DNA of 51,811 bases from positions 1 to 51,811 of the forward strand of contig CAKZYA010000017.1 of assembly GCA_937883755.1 (NCBI GenBank), read 5' to 3'. Shown one piece after another: positions 18,121 through 26,731 of the stretch. A model generated the notes under the pieces. It was given only the letters and a program-made list of their open reading frames with translations. It was not told the DNA's origin and did not search any database. The DNA comes from an uncultured Flammeovirgaceae bacterium. Lineage in GTDB: Bacteria; Bacteroidota; Bacteroidia; Cytophagales; Cyclobacteriaceae. Within the stretch, counting starts at the first letter, position 1, and each line of letters opens with the position of its first letter. Both the position numbers and the translations under genes were made by a program.

Positions 18121-19368
18121 CTATTCAAATGCTGCAGCAAGCTCACTTGTATGGTAAACGCCTGTCTCCAATTTGTGTTTCACACTTTCAAAAGCATTAA
18201 TTGTTTCCTCTACATCAGCTAAAGTATGCATAGCGGTAGGAATAATTCTAAGCATGATCACATCTTTAGGTACCACGGGGTAAATTACCACTGAGCAGAA
18301 GATATTATAGTTCTCTCGAAGATCGTAGGCTAGCCCGGCAGCATCTATAACACTACCCTGCAAAATTACCGGAGTTACCGGGGACTGAGTAGTACCAATA
18401 TCAAAGCCTCGGTCTTTAAAGCCTGATTGTAACGCTCGCACTACCGTCCAGAGTCTATCCCTTAATTCTGGCGTACTTTTTAATAATTCTAACCGTTTTA
18501 ACCCACCTTCAACAAAAGGCATTGGTAACGATTTAGCGAAAATCTGAGATCGAGTGTTATAACGCAAAAATCGGGTAACCTGCTTATCTCCCGCTACAAA
18601 AGCCCCAATACTTGCCATAGACTTAGCAAAGGTAGAGAAATACAGATCAATACCATCTTGTACTCCCTGCTCTTCACCAGCTCCGGCTCCGGTAGCTCCC
18701 ATAGTGCCAAAACCGTGGGCATCATCAACCAACAACCGGAATTCATATTTCTCTTTAAGGGCAACAATTTCCTGCAAAGCTCCCATATTTCCGGACATAC
18801 CAAAAACACCTTCGGTGATTACCAAGATGCCGCCTCCGGTTTCATTCGCCAGCCGAGTAGCCCGAACTAGCTGTTTTTCTAGGTTCTCTACATCATTGTG
18901 TGGGTAGACAAAGCGTTTGCCTAAATGTAAACGCACTCCGTCTACAATACAGGCGTGCGACTCAGCATCATACACAATGATATCTTTACGATCTACCATT
19001 GCATCAATGACCGAGAGAATTCCCTGATAACCATAATTCAGCAACATGGCGTCTTCCTTATGCACAAATTCAGCCAGCTGCCGTTCCAACTCATCGTGCA
19101 AATCGGAATTACCCGACATCATACGAGCTCCCATTGGGTAAGCCAGACCCCATTTCTCAGCCGCCTTACGGTCAGTTTCGCGCACTTCGGGATGATTAGC
19201 CAACCCTAAGTAATTATTTAAACTCCAGGTAAGTACCTCTTTTCCCCTAAACTTCATACGGGGTGCAATCTCACCTTCCAACTTAGGAAACATGAAGTAT
19301 CCTTCTTCAATCCCGGCATGCTTGCCAAGGGGTCCCATATCTACTGTAAATTTTTCAAATAAATCCAC
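18121..19368 (-). CDS. spt: Serine palmitoyltransferase-type PLP enzyme
   Basis: A 415-residue alpha-oxoamine synthase that joins an amino acid to an acyl-CoA or acyl-ACP with loss of CO2, the first step of long-chain base formation. PLP Lys249 lies in STFAKSMAS, the PLP-contacting Asp215-His218 in DDAHG, and the ring-stacking His138 in ESHA. Close relatives in Bacteroidota make sphingolipid bases from serine, or capnine-type sulfonolipid bases from cysteate; the sequence alone does not tell me which. There is no signal peptide. It is divergent from accC with a 170-bp shared upstream region. Confidence 0.82.
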   Translation of the reverse strand: MDLFEKFTVDMGPLGKHAGIEEGYFMFPKLEGEIAPRMKFRGKEVLTWSLNNYLGLANHPEVRETDRKAAEKWGLAYPMGARMMSGNSDLHDELERQLAEFVHKEDAMLLNYGYQGILSVIDAMVDRKDIIVYDAESHACIVDGVRLHLGKRFVYPHNDVENLEKQLVRATRLANETGGGILVITEGVFGMSGNMGALQEIVALKEKYEFRLLVDDAHGFGTMGATGAGAGEEQGVQDGIDLYFSTFAKSMASIGAFVAGDKQVTRFLRYNTRSQIFAKSLPMPFVEGGLKRLELLKSTPELRDRLWTVVRALQSGFKDRGFDIGTTQSPVTPVILQGSVIDAAGLAYDLRENYNIFCSVVIYPVVPKDVIMLRIIPTAMHTLADVEETINAFESVKHKLETGVYHTSELAAAFE

Positions 19369-19538
19369 TCGTATTTGGTTTTAGCCTACTAATCGTATTT
19401 TTACAAAAATGTATGATCAAGCAAATTTACTATTAATTGCCTCTAGTCCAATGCAGACGATTACATATTTCGCTCTATAACTTATAATATTTTAAAAATA
19501 ATTCCATATTATTTTATTTCTTTTAGATAAAACTGTCT

Positions 19539-21044
19539 ATGGCTATAAAATCTATTCGCCGTATCTTAATAGCCAACCGAGGTGAAATTGCTGTCCGCAT
19601 TATTCGTTCAGCTAAAGAATTGGACATTGAAACCGTAGCGGTATACAGCGATGCTGACCGGGCGGCTCCTCATGTGCAACTAGCCGACTATGCCGTCAAT
19701 ATTGGTCCAGCTTCATCATCGCAATCGTACCTTAATATCACCAATATCCTGACAGCTTGCCATCAGACGAAAGCAGACGCTATTCATCCGGGCTACGGTT
19801 TCTTATCCGAAAATGCGGAGTTTGCCCAAAAAGTAAAAGAAGCAGGTATCATCTTCATTGGCCCCAGCCCTTCTGCCATCAGTACGATGGGAAGCAAACT
19901 AGCCGCTAAAGAAGCTGTTTCAGCCTTTGATGTTCCTTTAGTGCCGGGCACTTCTGAGCCAATTGAAGATTTATCTAAAGCTGAAGCAGTAGCCCAGGAG
20001 ATTGGCTATCCAGTTTTGATTAAAGCCAGTGCTGGCGGCGGGGGAAAAGGAATGCGAATTGTCCATAATGCCGATGAATTAGAAGAACAAATGGAGCGGG
20101 CCGTTAGCGAGGCCATTTCCGCTTTTGGGGATGGATCCGTTTTTATTGAGAAATTTATTACTGCTCCTAAACATATTGAAATTCAAATATTGGGGGACCA
20201 ACACGGTAATTATGTCTATCTCTTTGAACGAGAGTGCTCAATCCAGCGCCGTTACCAAAAAGTAATAGAAGAAGCACCATCTCTGATAGTAACTCCCGAA
20301 ATGCGAGAAGCCATGGGAAATGCTGCTATTGAGGTAGCCCGCTCTTGCCAATACGAAGGAGCAGGTACAGTAGAATTTGTAGTGGGTAGTGATCTGCAGT
20401 TTTACTTTCTGGAAATGAACACCCGCTTGCAGGTAGAACACCCCGTAACTGAGCTGATTACCGGGTTGGATCTAGTGAAAGAACAAATCCGGGTAGCCGA
20501 AGGACACCCTTTCTCATTTACCCAGCAGGATCTTGCTATCCAGGGGCATGCATTAGAGGTTCGAGTCTACGCCGAAGATCCAACTAATAATTTTTTACCC
20601 GACACAGGCACTCTAAGAACTTACCAACGCCCTCAGGGTCCCGGAGTACGGGTAGACGATGGCATTGAGCAAGGTATGGACATTTCGGTATACTACGACC
20701 CCATGATTGCTAAGTTGGTTACTTACGGAAAAGACCGCAGCGAAGCCATCGCCCGAATGTTACGGGCAATGGCTGAATACCAAATTAGTGGGGTGGCTAC
20801 CACTCTACCCTTCTGTCGTTTTGTGCTTCAACACGAAGAATTTATTTCAGGTAAGTTTACGACTAAGTTTGTAGAGGATCACTTTCATGCTGAAGACTTA
20901 GCCGAAGAAGCGAGCCAGGCGGCCAAAACAGTTGCTACTGCTTTGGCTGCCCATATTTTTGAACAACAGGCTAAAAATTACCAGCCACTCTTAGCTTCTC
21001 ATCATACTACTGAAGGTCAATGGAAAAAACGCAGGTTTAGCTAG
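19539..21044 (+). CDS. accC: Biotin carboxylase (acetyl/propionyl-CoA carboxylase subunit)
   Basis: Carboxylates biotin on its carrier protein using ATP and bicarbonate. The 501-residue protein starts with the BC N-domain (RILIANRGEIAVRII), then an ATP-grasp domain with the Gly-rich loop (KASAGGGGKGM, about residues 160-170) and the catalytic MNTRLQVEHPVTE segment, then the BC C-domain. About 50 extra residues at the C-terminus, Ala/His-rich, are seen in acyl-CoA carboxylase subunits of this phylum. No accB or carboxyltransferase gene is adjacent, so the enzyme could serve acetyl- or propionyl-CoA carboxylase. DUF1015 follows after 23 bp. Confidence 0.93.
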   Translation: MAIKSIRRILIANRGEIAVRIIRSAKELDIETVAVYSDADRAAPHVQLADYAVNIGPASSSQSYLNITNILTACHQTKADAIHPGYGFLSENAEFAQKVKEAGIIFIGPSPSAISTMGSKLAAKEAVSAFDVPLVPGTSEPIEDLSKAEAVAQEIGYPVLIKASAGGGGKGMRIVHNADELEEQMERAVSEAISAFGDGSVFIEKFITAPKHIEIQILGDQHGNYVYLFERECSIQRRYQKVIEEAPSLIVTPEMREAMGNAAIEVARSCQYEGAGTVEFVVGSDLQFYFLEMNTRLQVEHPVTELITGLDLVKEQIRVAEGHPFSFTQQDLAIQGHALEVRVYAEDPTNNFLPDTGTLRTYQRPQGPGVRVDDGIEQGMDISVYYDPMIAKLVTYGKDRSEAIARMLRAMAEYQISGVATTLPFCRFVLQHEEFISGKFTTKFVEDHFHAEDLAEEASQAAKTVATALAAHIFEQQAKNYQPLLASHHTTEGQWKKRRFS

Positions 21045-21067
21045 TGTGATGCCTTGAATGAATAAAG

Positions 21068-22345
21068 ATGGCAGTAATTAAACCTTTTCGAGGATGGCGA
21101 TACTCACCTCATCTGGCTGATCAGATTAGTAAACTTATTTCTCCGCCATTTGATGTAGTCTCTTTCAGGCAACGCATGGCTTTGTATCAGGAACCTTACA
21201 ATAGTATTCATCTGTCCGTTCCCAAACCAGAACATTCACCCCGAAACACCGCTGGCCTACTCAACCGATGGAAAACCGAGGGAATCATACAACAAGACAC
21301 TACTCCCGCCATTTACATCTATTATCAGTGCTTTCAGTTACCGGGCTTGCCCAAATCTTTCTGCCGTAAGGGGTTTATTGCCATGATAGAAGCTACGTTC
21401 TGGGAAGAAAATATCATTCTTCGGCACGAAGACACAATACCAGACTCAGTAAATGACCGAGTAGATTTACTGGAGGCAACCCAGCTTCACGCGAGTCCTA
21501 CCCACGGTCTATATACTGACTCAGAGCATCAATTAGAAGATTTAATGGATCAGAGTATGGCTGAGGTGCTTTATGAAGCTGAAGATTACCAGGGAGTACG
21601 CGATATGTTTAGTATGATTACTGATCCGGACGTAACTCAACAATTTGTTAGCGTACTACAAGATAAACCCATTATTCTTGCTGATGGTCATCACCGTTAT
21701 GAAGGATCACTGATCTACCGTCGGAATTGTATCCAAAATAACCCAAACCATACGGGCGAAGAAGGTTACAATTACCACATGATGTACCTGACGAATACCG
21801 AGTCAGAAGATTTGATTATTCTACCTACTCATCGTCTAATCCATCAACAACCCAGTATTTCTACGGAAGCTATTCTGAAGAAAACCGCTGCATATTTTAC
21901 GATTAAGGCTATTGAGAATGCGCCTGATCTTCCTGAGATCATTGCGGGAAAGCACCGGACATATGGTCTACTCATTCATGATAAGAGCTACATAATCAGT
22001 CTTAAGCCCGAAGTAGCAGAAACCCTAGACTGGAATTTACACCCTGATGTAAAATCTTTGGAAACAGTAGTACTTCATTATTTCTTCATTGAGAAAATCT
22101 TAGGAATACCGCGTACCGAACAATCACGTTCACTATATATTCAGTACGATCGAAGTTTTGCTAGTTGTTTTGCAAAGGTGCAGCAGCAAGAAGTACAAAT
22201 AGGATTGGTTACCAATGGTGTTAGTGTAGAAGAAGTGAAAAAAGTCTGTTATAGTGGTAACATTATGCCCCAAAAGTCTACCTATTTTTACCCTAAAGCC
22301 ATTGGTGGCTTTGTATTTGGCTCTATCTATGACCAAGAATTATAA
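21068..22345 (+). CDS. DUF1015 family protein
   Basis: A 425-residue cytoplasmic protein of the widespread DUF1015 family. It opens with IKPFRGWRYSP, has the SPPFDVV segment near residue 28 and the diagnostic ILADGHHRYEG motif near residue 203. The His-rich HHRYE segment looks like an active site but the family's reaction is not established to my knowledge. Its stop overlaps the start of maf by 17 bp, so the two are translationally linked, and accC lies 23 bp upstream: a likely accC-DUF1015-maf operon. Confidence 0.88.
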   Translation: MAVIKPFRGWRYSPHLADQISKLISPPFDVVSFRQRMALYQEPYNSIHLSVPKPEHSPRNTAGLLNRWKTEGIIQQDTTPAIYIYYQCFQLPGLPKSFCRKGFIAMIEATFWEENIILRHEDTIPDSVNDRVDLLEATQLHASPTHGLYTDSEHQLEDLMDQSMAEVLYEAEDYQGVRDMFSMITDPDVTQQFVSVLQDKPIILADGHHRYEGSLIYRRNCIQNNPNHTGEEGYNYHMMYLTNTESEDLIILPTHRLIHQQPSISTEAILKKTAAYFTIKAIENAPDLPEIIAGKHRTYGLLIHDKSYIISLKPEVAETLDWNLHPDVKSLETVVLHYFFIEKILGIPRTEQSRSLYIQYDRSFASCFAKVQQQEVQIGLVTNGVSVEEVKKVCYSGNIMPQKSTYFYPKAIGGFVFGSIYDQEL

Positions 22346-22916
22346 ACTTATTTTGGGTTCGCAATCGCCTCGCAGGCATCAAATTATGCAGGATTTGGGT
22401 ATTTCTTTTACTACCCGAATAATTAGTATTGACGAGCATTTTCCAGAAGATTTAGCTGTGAACCATATCGCTGAATACTTGGCTCAAGAGAAAGGGAAGG
22501 CGCATCTCTCTTCGCTTGCATACGATGAACTGGTTATTACGGCTGATACTACCGTAGTTGTAGATGAACAGGTGTTAAATAAGCCATCGAATACTACTGA
22601 AGCAGCTGCCATGCTCAAACAGCTTTCAGGGCGATCACACCAAGTAATATCTGGGGTATGTTTGACCACTCAGCAGTGGCAACGAAGTTTTTCTGAGCAA
22701 ACCACCGTACATTTTATCCCACTTACCCAAGAAGAGGTGTCGTTCTATATAGAAACATATCAACCTTACGACAAAGCAGGAGGCTATGCCATTCAGGAAT
22801 GGATTGGCATGATTGGTATTAGCCGTATTGAGGGTTCTTATTTTAATGTAGTGGGGTTGCCCGTCAACCGACTTTACCACGAACTAAAGCAAATAGGCAA
22901 GTTCTTTAGTGACTAG
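22329..22916 (+). CDS. maf: Maf-like nucleoside triphosphate pyrophosphatase
   Basis: A 195-residue house-cleaning enzyme that hydrolyses non-canonical or excess nucleoside triphosphates (dTTP/UTP type) to monophosphates. Motifs: LGSQSPRR at the N-terminus, ADTTV (catalytic Asp region, about residues 70-74), LSGRSHQV and YDKAGGYAIQ (about 148-157). The last, with Gln, points to the YhdE-type dTTPase/UTPase subgroup. The ATG at 22329 overlaps the DUF1015 gene; longer frames upstream are not Maf-like. Confidence 0.93.
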   Translation: MTKNYKLILGSQSPRRHQIMQDLGISFTTRIISIDEHFPEDLAVNHIAEYLAQEKGKAHLSSLAYDELVITADTTVVVDEQVLNKPSNTTEAAAMLKQLSGRSHQVISGVCLTTQQWQRSFSEQTTVHFIPLTQEEVSFYIETYQPYDKAGGYAIQEWIGMIGISRIEGSYFNVVGLPVNRLYHELKQIGKFFSD

Positions 22917-23073
22917 ATAACCGAGGTCGCCTTCCCTTGAAAGCAGAATCCTGTAAGTGCTTTTCAAAGTTCTCTAGCGACTTCACCCATCCTTCGTGAT
23001 AGCTAACATTGGCTGCTAATCTAATCTGAGAACCGTAATCCGATAGTTTAATAGCTTTCATAGTGTTCAACAT
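22906..23073 (-). CDS. Possible 55-residue protein antisense to maf end
   Basis: A minus-strand frame of 55 codons (ATG at 23073, or 23061 after four residues) whose stop overlaps the last 11 bp of maf. It reads like protein (IKLSDYGSQIRLAANVSY, then HEGWVKSLENF and a basic end), with codon use like its neighbours. I do not recognise it. It could be a small gene or the remains of a longer one. Confidence 0.35.
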   Translation of the reverse strand: MLNTMKAIKLSDYGSQIRLAANVSYHEGWVKSLENFEKHLQDSAFKGRRPRLSSH

Positions 23074-23482
23074 TCGTAGAGTTAAAGGTGGTACTTCGCT
23101 ACCATGGATAGCAGATTAAGTGGTAAGTAGCTTGTAAACGGGGTTTATGCTTAGGCTGATGTTTTACTTATGAAATCGCTTTTAAAGTAAATAACAAGAA
23201 AAAACCATACCAGACCTTACATCTATTCAGCATCATTAAAACATTTATCAAAATTTGTCTAGTTACATGATACCTATACATCGCTATCATGCTGATAGTC
23301 GTTAGTTCACGCTAAAAATTGCCAGTAACCTTCATAATCATAAAAAAATTTGATTTTTTTCTTATAACCAACTACTTTGCATTACATTGTACCTAACATT
23401 AATTAGTACTTTGCGTATAGTAATGCAACCATCGTGCTCAAGTATGCATCTAATGAGTAATCAACCCCAGTTTTTTTGCGTG
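23074..23482. other. Intergenic region with small dyad
   Basis: AT-rich DNA upstream of the Cys-protease-fold-like gene. A 15-base dyad at 23283-23297 (ctatca tgc tgatag) could be an operator. An in-frame TTG at 23387 would extend the downstream gene, but the added residues look non-coding. No other signal is seen. Confidence 0.35.
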
Positions 23483-24088
23483 ATGAAGCAACTTCCTAAT
23501 TTTACTTTCACCACCCAATCTGACACTTCTCACTTCTTAACTAGCCAAGGAGTTAAAGATTTCTATGCGGCTATTAATTTTGTGAGACAGCGCCCTACTA
23601 TATCTGACTGTTCAATACGTACTCTACCTCAGATTGTAAAAGAAGGGGGAAGCCGCTGTGCTAAAACAGCCGTTTTAGCAGATTTAGCACATGAAAATTT
23701 TCGCCATGAGATAAGACTAGTGTTATGTACTTTCACTGAAAAGTATGAATCTAGCCCATTAGTTCAGGAAGTACTCCAAAAATATGAACTTCCAGCACTA
23801 CCCATAGCGAGCTGTTTTATCAAATACCGGCAGGAGTTTTACTCTCCTTTAGATGATATTAAACCTACTCTTAATGTAGATTCTATTCAATCTGATATTG
23901 AAATTACCCCCACACAAATTGGAAGTTTCACTGAACGCTACTGCCATCATTTTATTAAGCATTGGCTAGCGATAGAGAAGCTACATCGTAGCTGGACAGT
24001 AGATAAAATTAGACGAGTGAAGCAAGAGTGCCAGCACATTTTAGAGAAGCAAGCTTGGTTGCACACCAGAACCACATTTGAAGAGTAA
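23483..24088 (+). CDS. Conserved hypothetical, transglutaminase-like arrangement
   Basis: A 201-residue cytoplasmic protein that resembles a conserved Bacteroidota family I know only as hypothetical. Those members carry a G-x-C-(S/A)-x-K-H/T motif, then a long helix, and end in an ITP-x-QIG-F segment. Here the motif is GGSRCAKTAVLADLA with Cys59 at the head of a helix, as in transglutaminase/papain-like folds, and the later segment is ITPTQIGSF. The predicted partner His and Asp are not certain. ATG at 23483 is chosen because it matches the usual MK-L-x-NF start. A terminator follows. Confidence 0.6.
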   Translation: MKQLPNFTFTTQSDTSHFLTSQGVKDFYAAINFVRQRPTISDCSIRTLPQIVKEGGSRCAKTAVLADLAHENFRHEIRLVLCTFTEKYESSPLVQEVLQKYELPALPIASCFIKYRQEFYSPLDDIKPTLNVDSIQSDIEITPTQIGSFTERYCHHFIKHWLAIEKLHRSWTVDKIRRVKQECQHILEKQAWLHTRTTFEE

Positions 24089-24232
24089 CCAGACAAAATG
24101 ACACATTACTGAAAACATTCTGTCACTACTTGCAGAGTTGGCATCGTTTTAGATAATAACTATACAGATAACACACAGCCCAGCCTGCGGTAAGTAGGCG
24201 TGTTGCCAGAACAGCAACATCATAGATAAACT

Positions 24233-24262
24233 GCCTTGGAGCATTGCTACCAAGGCTTTTTT
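24233..24262 (+). terminator. Rho-independent terminator
   Basis: A 7-bp stem (24233-24239 with 24250-24256, arm gccttgg) with 10-base loop followed by six T. It points along the plus strand. It lies 145 bp past the stop of the preceding gene, so it ends either that transcript or a separate small RNA. Confidence 0.82.
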
Positions 24263-24641
24263 ATTTTGCAATTACAGTGAGCTTTTCTTTAGTAAGCGGC
24301 TTAAAAGCATAGTCAGAAACTGAAGAATAAGCCATAGATTTTTTTCGGTCAGATTCACTTACTGAGCTACTGAGCATACTTATTTTTGTTGTGGGATGAT
24401 TACTCCAGAAAATTGCCTCATAGCGCTCTATAAATTCGTGACCATCCATTTCAGGCATATTAATATCCACAAAAATTAGATCGGGAAAATTATCGTTTTC
24501 TTCACAGTTCTTCAGATAATCAAGAGCGTCCCATCCACTTTCCTTAATTTCATAACTCCCAATAAAGTCTACTTTATCAAGTACAGCCTCTACCGTAAAG
24601 TTGTTGATCTCATCATCATCAATCAGTAAGATTTTCACCAT
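24261..24641 (-). CDS. Single-domain response regulator (CheY-like)
   Basis: A 126-residue receiver domain with no output domain. The acidic pocket is Asp8-Asp9-Asp10 (LLIDDDE), the phospho-acceptor is Asp59 (VDINMPEMDG), and the conserved Lys is Lys114 (FKPL). The start is set at the ATG before VKILLIDDDE; an upstream ATG would add ten residues. The frame ends close after the Lys, so the last helix is short. Such proteins often act with PAS-type histidine kinases; the kinase at 30.4 kb is a possible but unproven partner. Confidence 0.9.
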   Translation of the reverse strand: MVKILLIDDDEINNFTVEAVLDKVDFIGSYEIKESGWDALDYLKNCEENDNFPDLIFVDINMPEMDGHEFIERYEAIFWSNHPTTKISMLSSSVSESDRKKSMAYSSVSDYAFKPLTKEKLTVIAK

Positions 24642-25025
24642 ATATAGATAGTTAAAGTTCGTTTCACCCATTATCAGAGATCAATATTAATTGATATGAT
24701 CGCTTTTTAAAAGTATCGTATTACTTCTAGATTTGAAACTACACGTAATACTTTTTCTTATTTAGGCTAACTTTTCTATGCTACAAGTAAAGAGGTAGTA
24801 ATCGCATTTTCAGAAAAATAAATTATACTCATATAAAACATGACTATACGACCTTTTTTCTTGAAAAGAATTAATCCATGCTATACTCAAAAAGAAAAAA
24901 GTTGTACAACCATCAGTGTAAGTTTCTGCATTATTTACTATCTGAATTGAGATAACACCTAGTCTGTGCAAAGGAATTTATTCGTCCTAAAGCCTGGGGG
25001 GAGCTAATTATACACGAAAAGTGCG
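24642..25025. other. 384-bp gene-free region
   Basis: AT-rich, with no open frame of note. Bases 24972-25018 resemble, in one frame, the EF-R-KPGGELII stretch of a methyltransferase, and share 15 bases (ggggagctaattata, with one frame slip) with the methyltransferase gene at 12.7 kb. This looks like a decayed fragment. No promoter or terminator stands out. Confidence 0.35.
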
Positions 25026-25274
25026 CTAGAACAAGTTGGGCAGAGATACTTCCTCCACGTATTTGTTGAGAATACTCCGGTGTTGATAGCTAGCAATACT
25101 GATGATCTTATTCCCAATGCGATTATACATAACCTCCACGAAAAAATCGTCGATATGGTATAGGGTAATCCGAAATTGACTGTAGGTACGATCAGCTACA
25201 TATGTTCCGTAGTCCCATAGATACTGCGCCTTATCGTAAAATGACAGATCATCAAAATCATTCAAGCTTAACAT
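25026..25274 (-). CDS. Small hypothetical protein
   Basis: An 82-residue protein I do not recognise. It is acidic and aromatic-rich (FDDLSFYDKAQYLWDYG at the N-terminus, then ITLYHIDDFFVEVMYN), with alternating strands typical of a small alpha/beta fold. No signal peptide or membrane segment is present. Codon use matches the surroundings, and a good -7 element lies 30 bp upstream, so it is probably a real gene. It stands alone between gene-poor stretches. Confidence 0.68.
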   Translation of the reverse strand: MLSLNDFDDLSFYDKAQYLWDYGTYVADRTYSQFRITLYHIDDFFVEVMYNRIGNKIISIASYQHRSILNKYVEEVSLPNLF

Positions 25275-25303
25275 GATCTTATAGTTAAGAAGTCAAATCA
25301 CTG

Positions 25304-25311
25304 CAAACTTA
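25304..25311 (-). promoter_or_regulatory. Possible -7 element for the 82-residue protein
   Basis: On the minus strand this reads taagtttg, matching TAnnTTTG, 29 bp before the start codon. A TTG lies 15 bp further upstream, shorter than the usual spacing. Confidence 0.4.
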
Positions 25312-25592
25312 CTGAGGTTTTCTTAACAAAAGTGTACTCACTTACCTATTACATTACATGAGTAAGGCCTCGGCTTTTTAACGTGAAGGTGGGACGCTTT
25401 CAGCTATCTTTGTTGGGTAAACTTTATTACGGTTCGTTTTTCATACTGAAAATTTGATTGGAAGAAGACGTTTTATACGCAGTAAATCAACATAGGTATC
25501 AGTCACTTGACACTAATATACATTGAACTAACGAGCAGACTCGATTCAGCTATGCTCCTCTTCAACATCTCACTGTACTTGAGAGGGGTTGC
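25312..25592. other. Gene-free region
   Basis: No supported gene. One plus-strand TAtcTTTG (25404-25411) matches the -7 consensus but has no evident downstream gene. Otherwise I see nothing. Confidence 0.35.
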
Positions 25593-25745
25593 TCAAGATA
25601 GATTCACTTGGGTATAAGGAGTACGATCATCATTAGGAATGAGTCGGGTGAATTTAGAAGAAAGAGGCTCAGTAGCCATTGATATGTCTTTAACAGCCTC
25701 GAAAGTTACCCGTACCAGGGGATTGTTGCCAATCAGAGGTTCCAT
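25593..25745 (-). pseudogene. Eroded coding fragment (50 codons)
   Basis: A minus-strand frame reading EPLIGNNPLVRVTFEAV and on to a stop at 25593. Just upstream, in another frame, lies ALVVDIITGEF. Put together they recall the (V/I)-x-D-x-x-TGEPLIG start of carboxypeptidase-regulatory-like domains of TonB-dependent receptors, broken by a frameshift. The match is short and the rest is not recognised, so this could also be a small unrelated gene. Confidence 0.3.
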
Positions 25746-25864
25746 AGGAATTCACCCGTGATAATGTCTACTACAAGGGCAGAGAATAATATCCTCTATT
25801 AAAGAATTACAAAGTCGATTTCACATTCACTTTAGAGCCATGCTCTCAGCACTACGCTCTCATG

Positions 25865-26578
25865 CTAATTTCGAGAGCTGATATCAGATGAATTACCTTC
25901 TTCTTTACGGAGAGTGGGGGGATTACCCCGGTATTCAATATCACTACTACCACTAGCTTTGGCGTCTAGCGACTCAGTAGCGTGGACAAAAGCATCAGAA
26001 GCACCCGAAGCCTCTACTTGACAGCTCCGACTTACTAAATCACCCGCTTCCAGATCAGATGATCCGGATACACGAGCAATCATGGTAGTAGCTTCACCAG
26101 ACAAGTATCCATCAGCTGCCCCTTTAATCCGACAGATAAGTTCGTCTACGTATATTTCTAGCGTGACATCACTAGCTCCGCTAATGCCTACTTCCAGGGC
26201 TTCGCCTCGGATAGGGGTGCGACTGTATATATCGGTAGCACCTTCGGCAATCAAACTGCTAAGTTCCAGGATACTCACATATACCTTGCGCGATTCAGCC
26301 TTGCGAATATTTTTCTTTTCAGAAATGTATAAAGTATTTCCCTTCACTTCAGTTTGGATAATCTCCTGCAAATTCTGGTCAGCTTCTACCGTTACCGCCT
26401 CCTCTTCATCCTGGCTCAAGTATACGTCTACACTACCCGTAACTGCAATAGCATTAAAAAATGAAATAGGGCGAGTCTCAGTTACTACATTACCATCGCC
26501 CCTCACTCCTTGAGCGAAGCTCAAGATTGGAAGAAGGGTAATCAGTAGAAATAGCGATAAATCATATTGTTTGTACAT
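25865..26578 (-). CDS. Secreted GIN-domain (DUF2807) protein
   Basis: A 237-residue protein with a Sec signal ending near LSFAQG (the start is the ATG before YKQYDLSLFLL; an upstream ATG adds ten residues). The mature part is a head GIN/DUF2807 domain, a right-handed beta-helix-like fold common in Bacteroidota. The repeating turn G-A/S-S/A-D appears at least five times (GASD, GAAD, GSSD, GASD, GSSD), spaced about 20 residues, marking successive coils. The role is unknown; surface or envelope adhesion is often guessed. Upstream DNA to 26731 holds no other gene. Confidence 0.88.
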   Translation of the reverse strand: MYKQYDLSLFLLITLLPILSFAQGVRGDGNVVTETRPISFFNAIAVTGSVDVYLSQDEEEAVTVEADQNLQEIIQTEVKGNTLYISEKKNIRKAESRKVYVSILELSSLIAEGATDIYSRTPIRGEALEVGISGASDVTLEIYVDELICRIKGAADGYLSGEATTMIARVSGSSDLEAGDLVSRSCQVEASGASDAFVHATESLDAKASGSSDIEYRGNPPTLRKEEGNSSDISSRN

Positions 26579-26731
26579 ACAGATAGTGTGTTTAATTATT
26601 TGATGCAAAAAAGAAAGTTAAGGTTGCATAAACTACTTGAACCCTTATTAACTGCTTGTGATGTACAAATAGCATAACTATTCTGAGTACTCGAGATTAC
26701 ACAACCTGTGAGGGTATATAGGCATAGTACA

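Noticed and set aside
24150-24175. Sigma-54-like TGGCA sequence near 24140-24160
   Set aside because: The TGGCA half is present but the GC/TTGC half is absent at the correct spacing.
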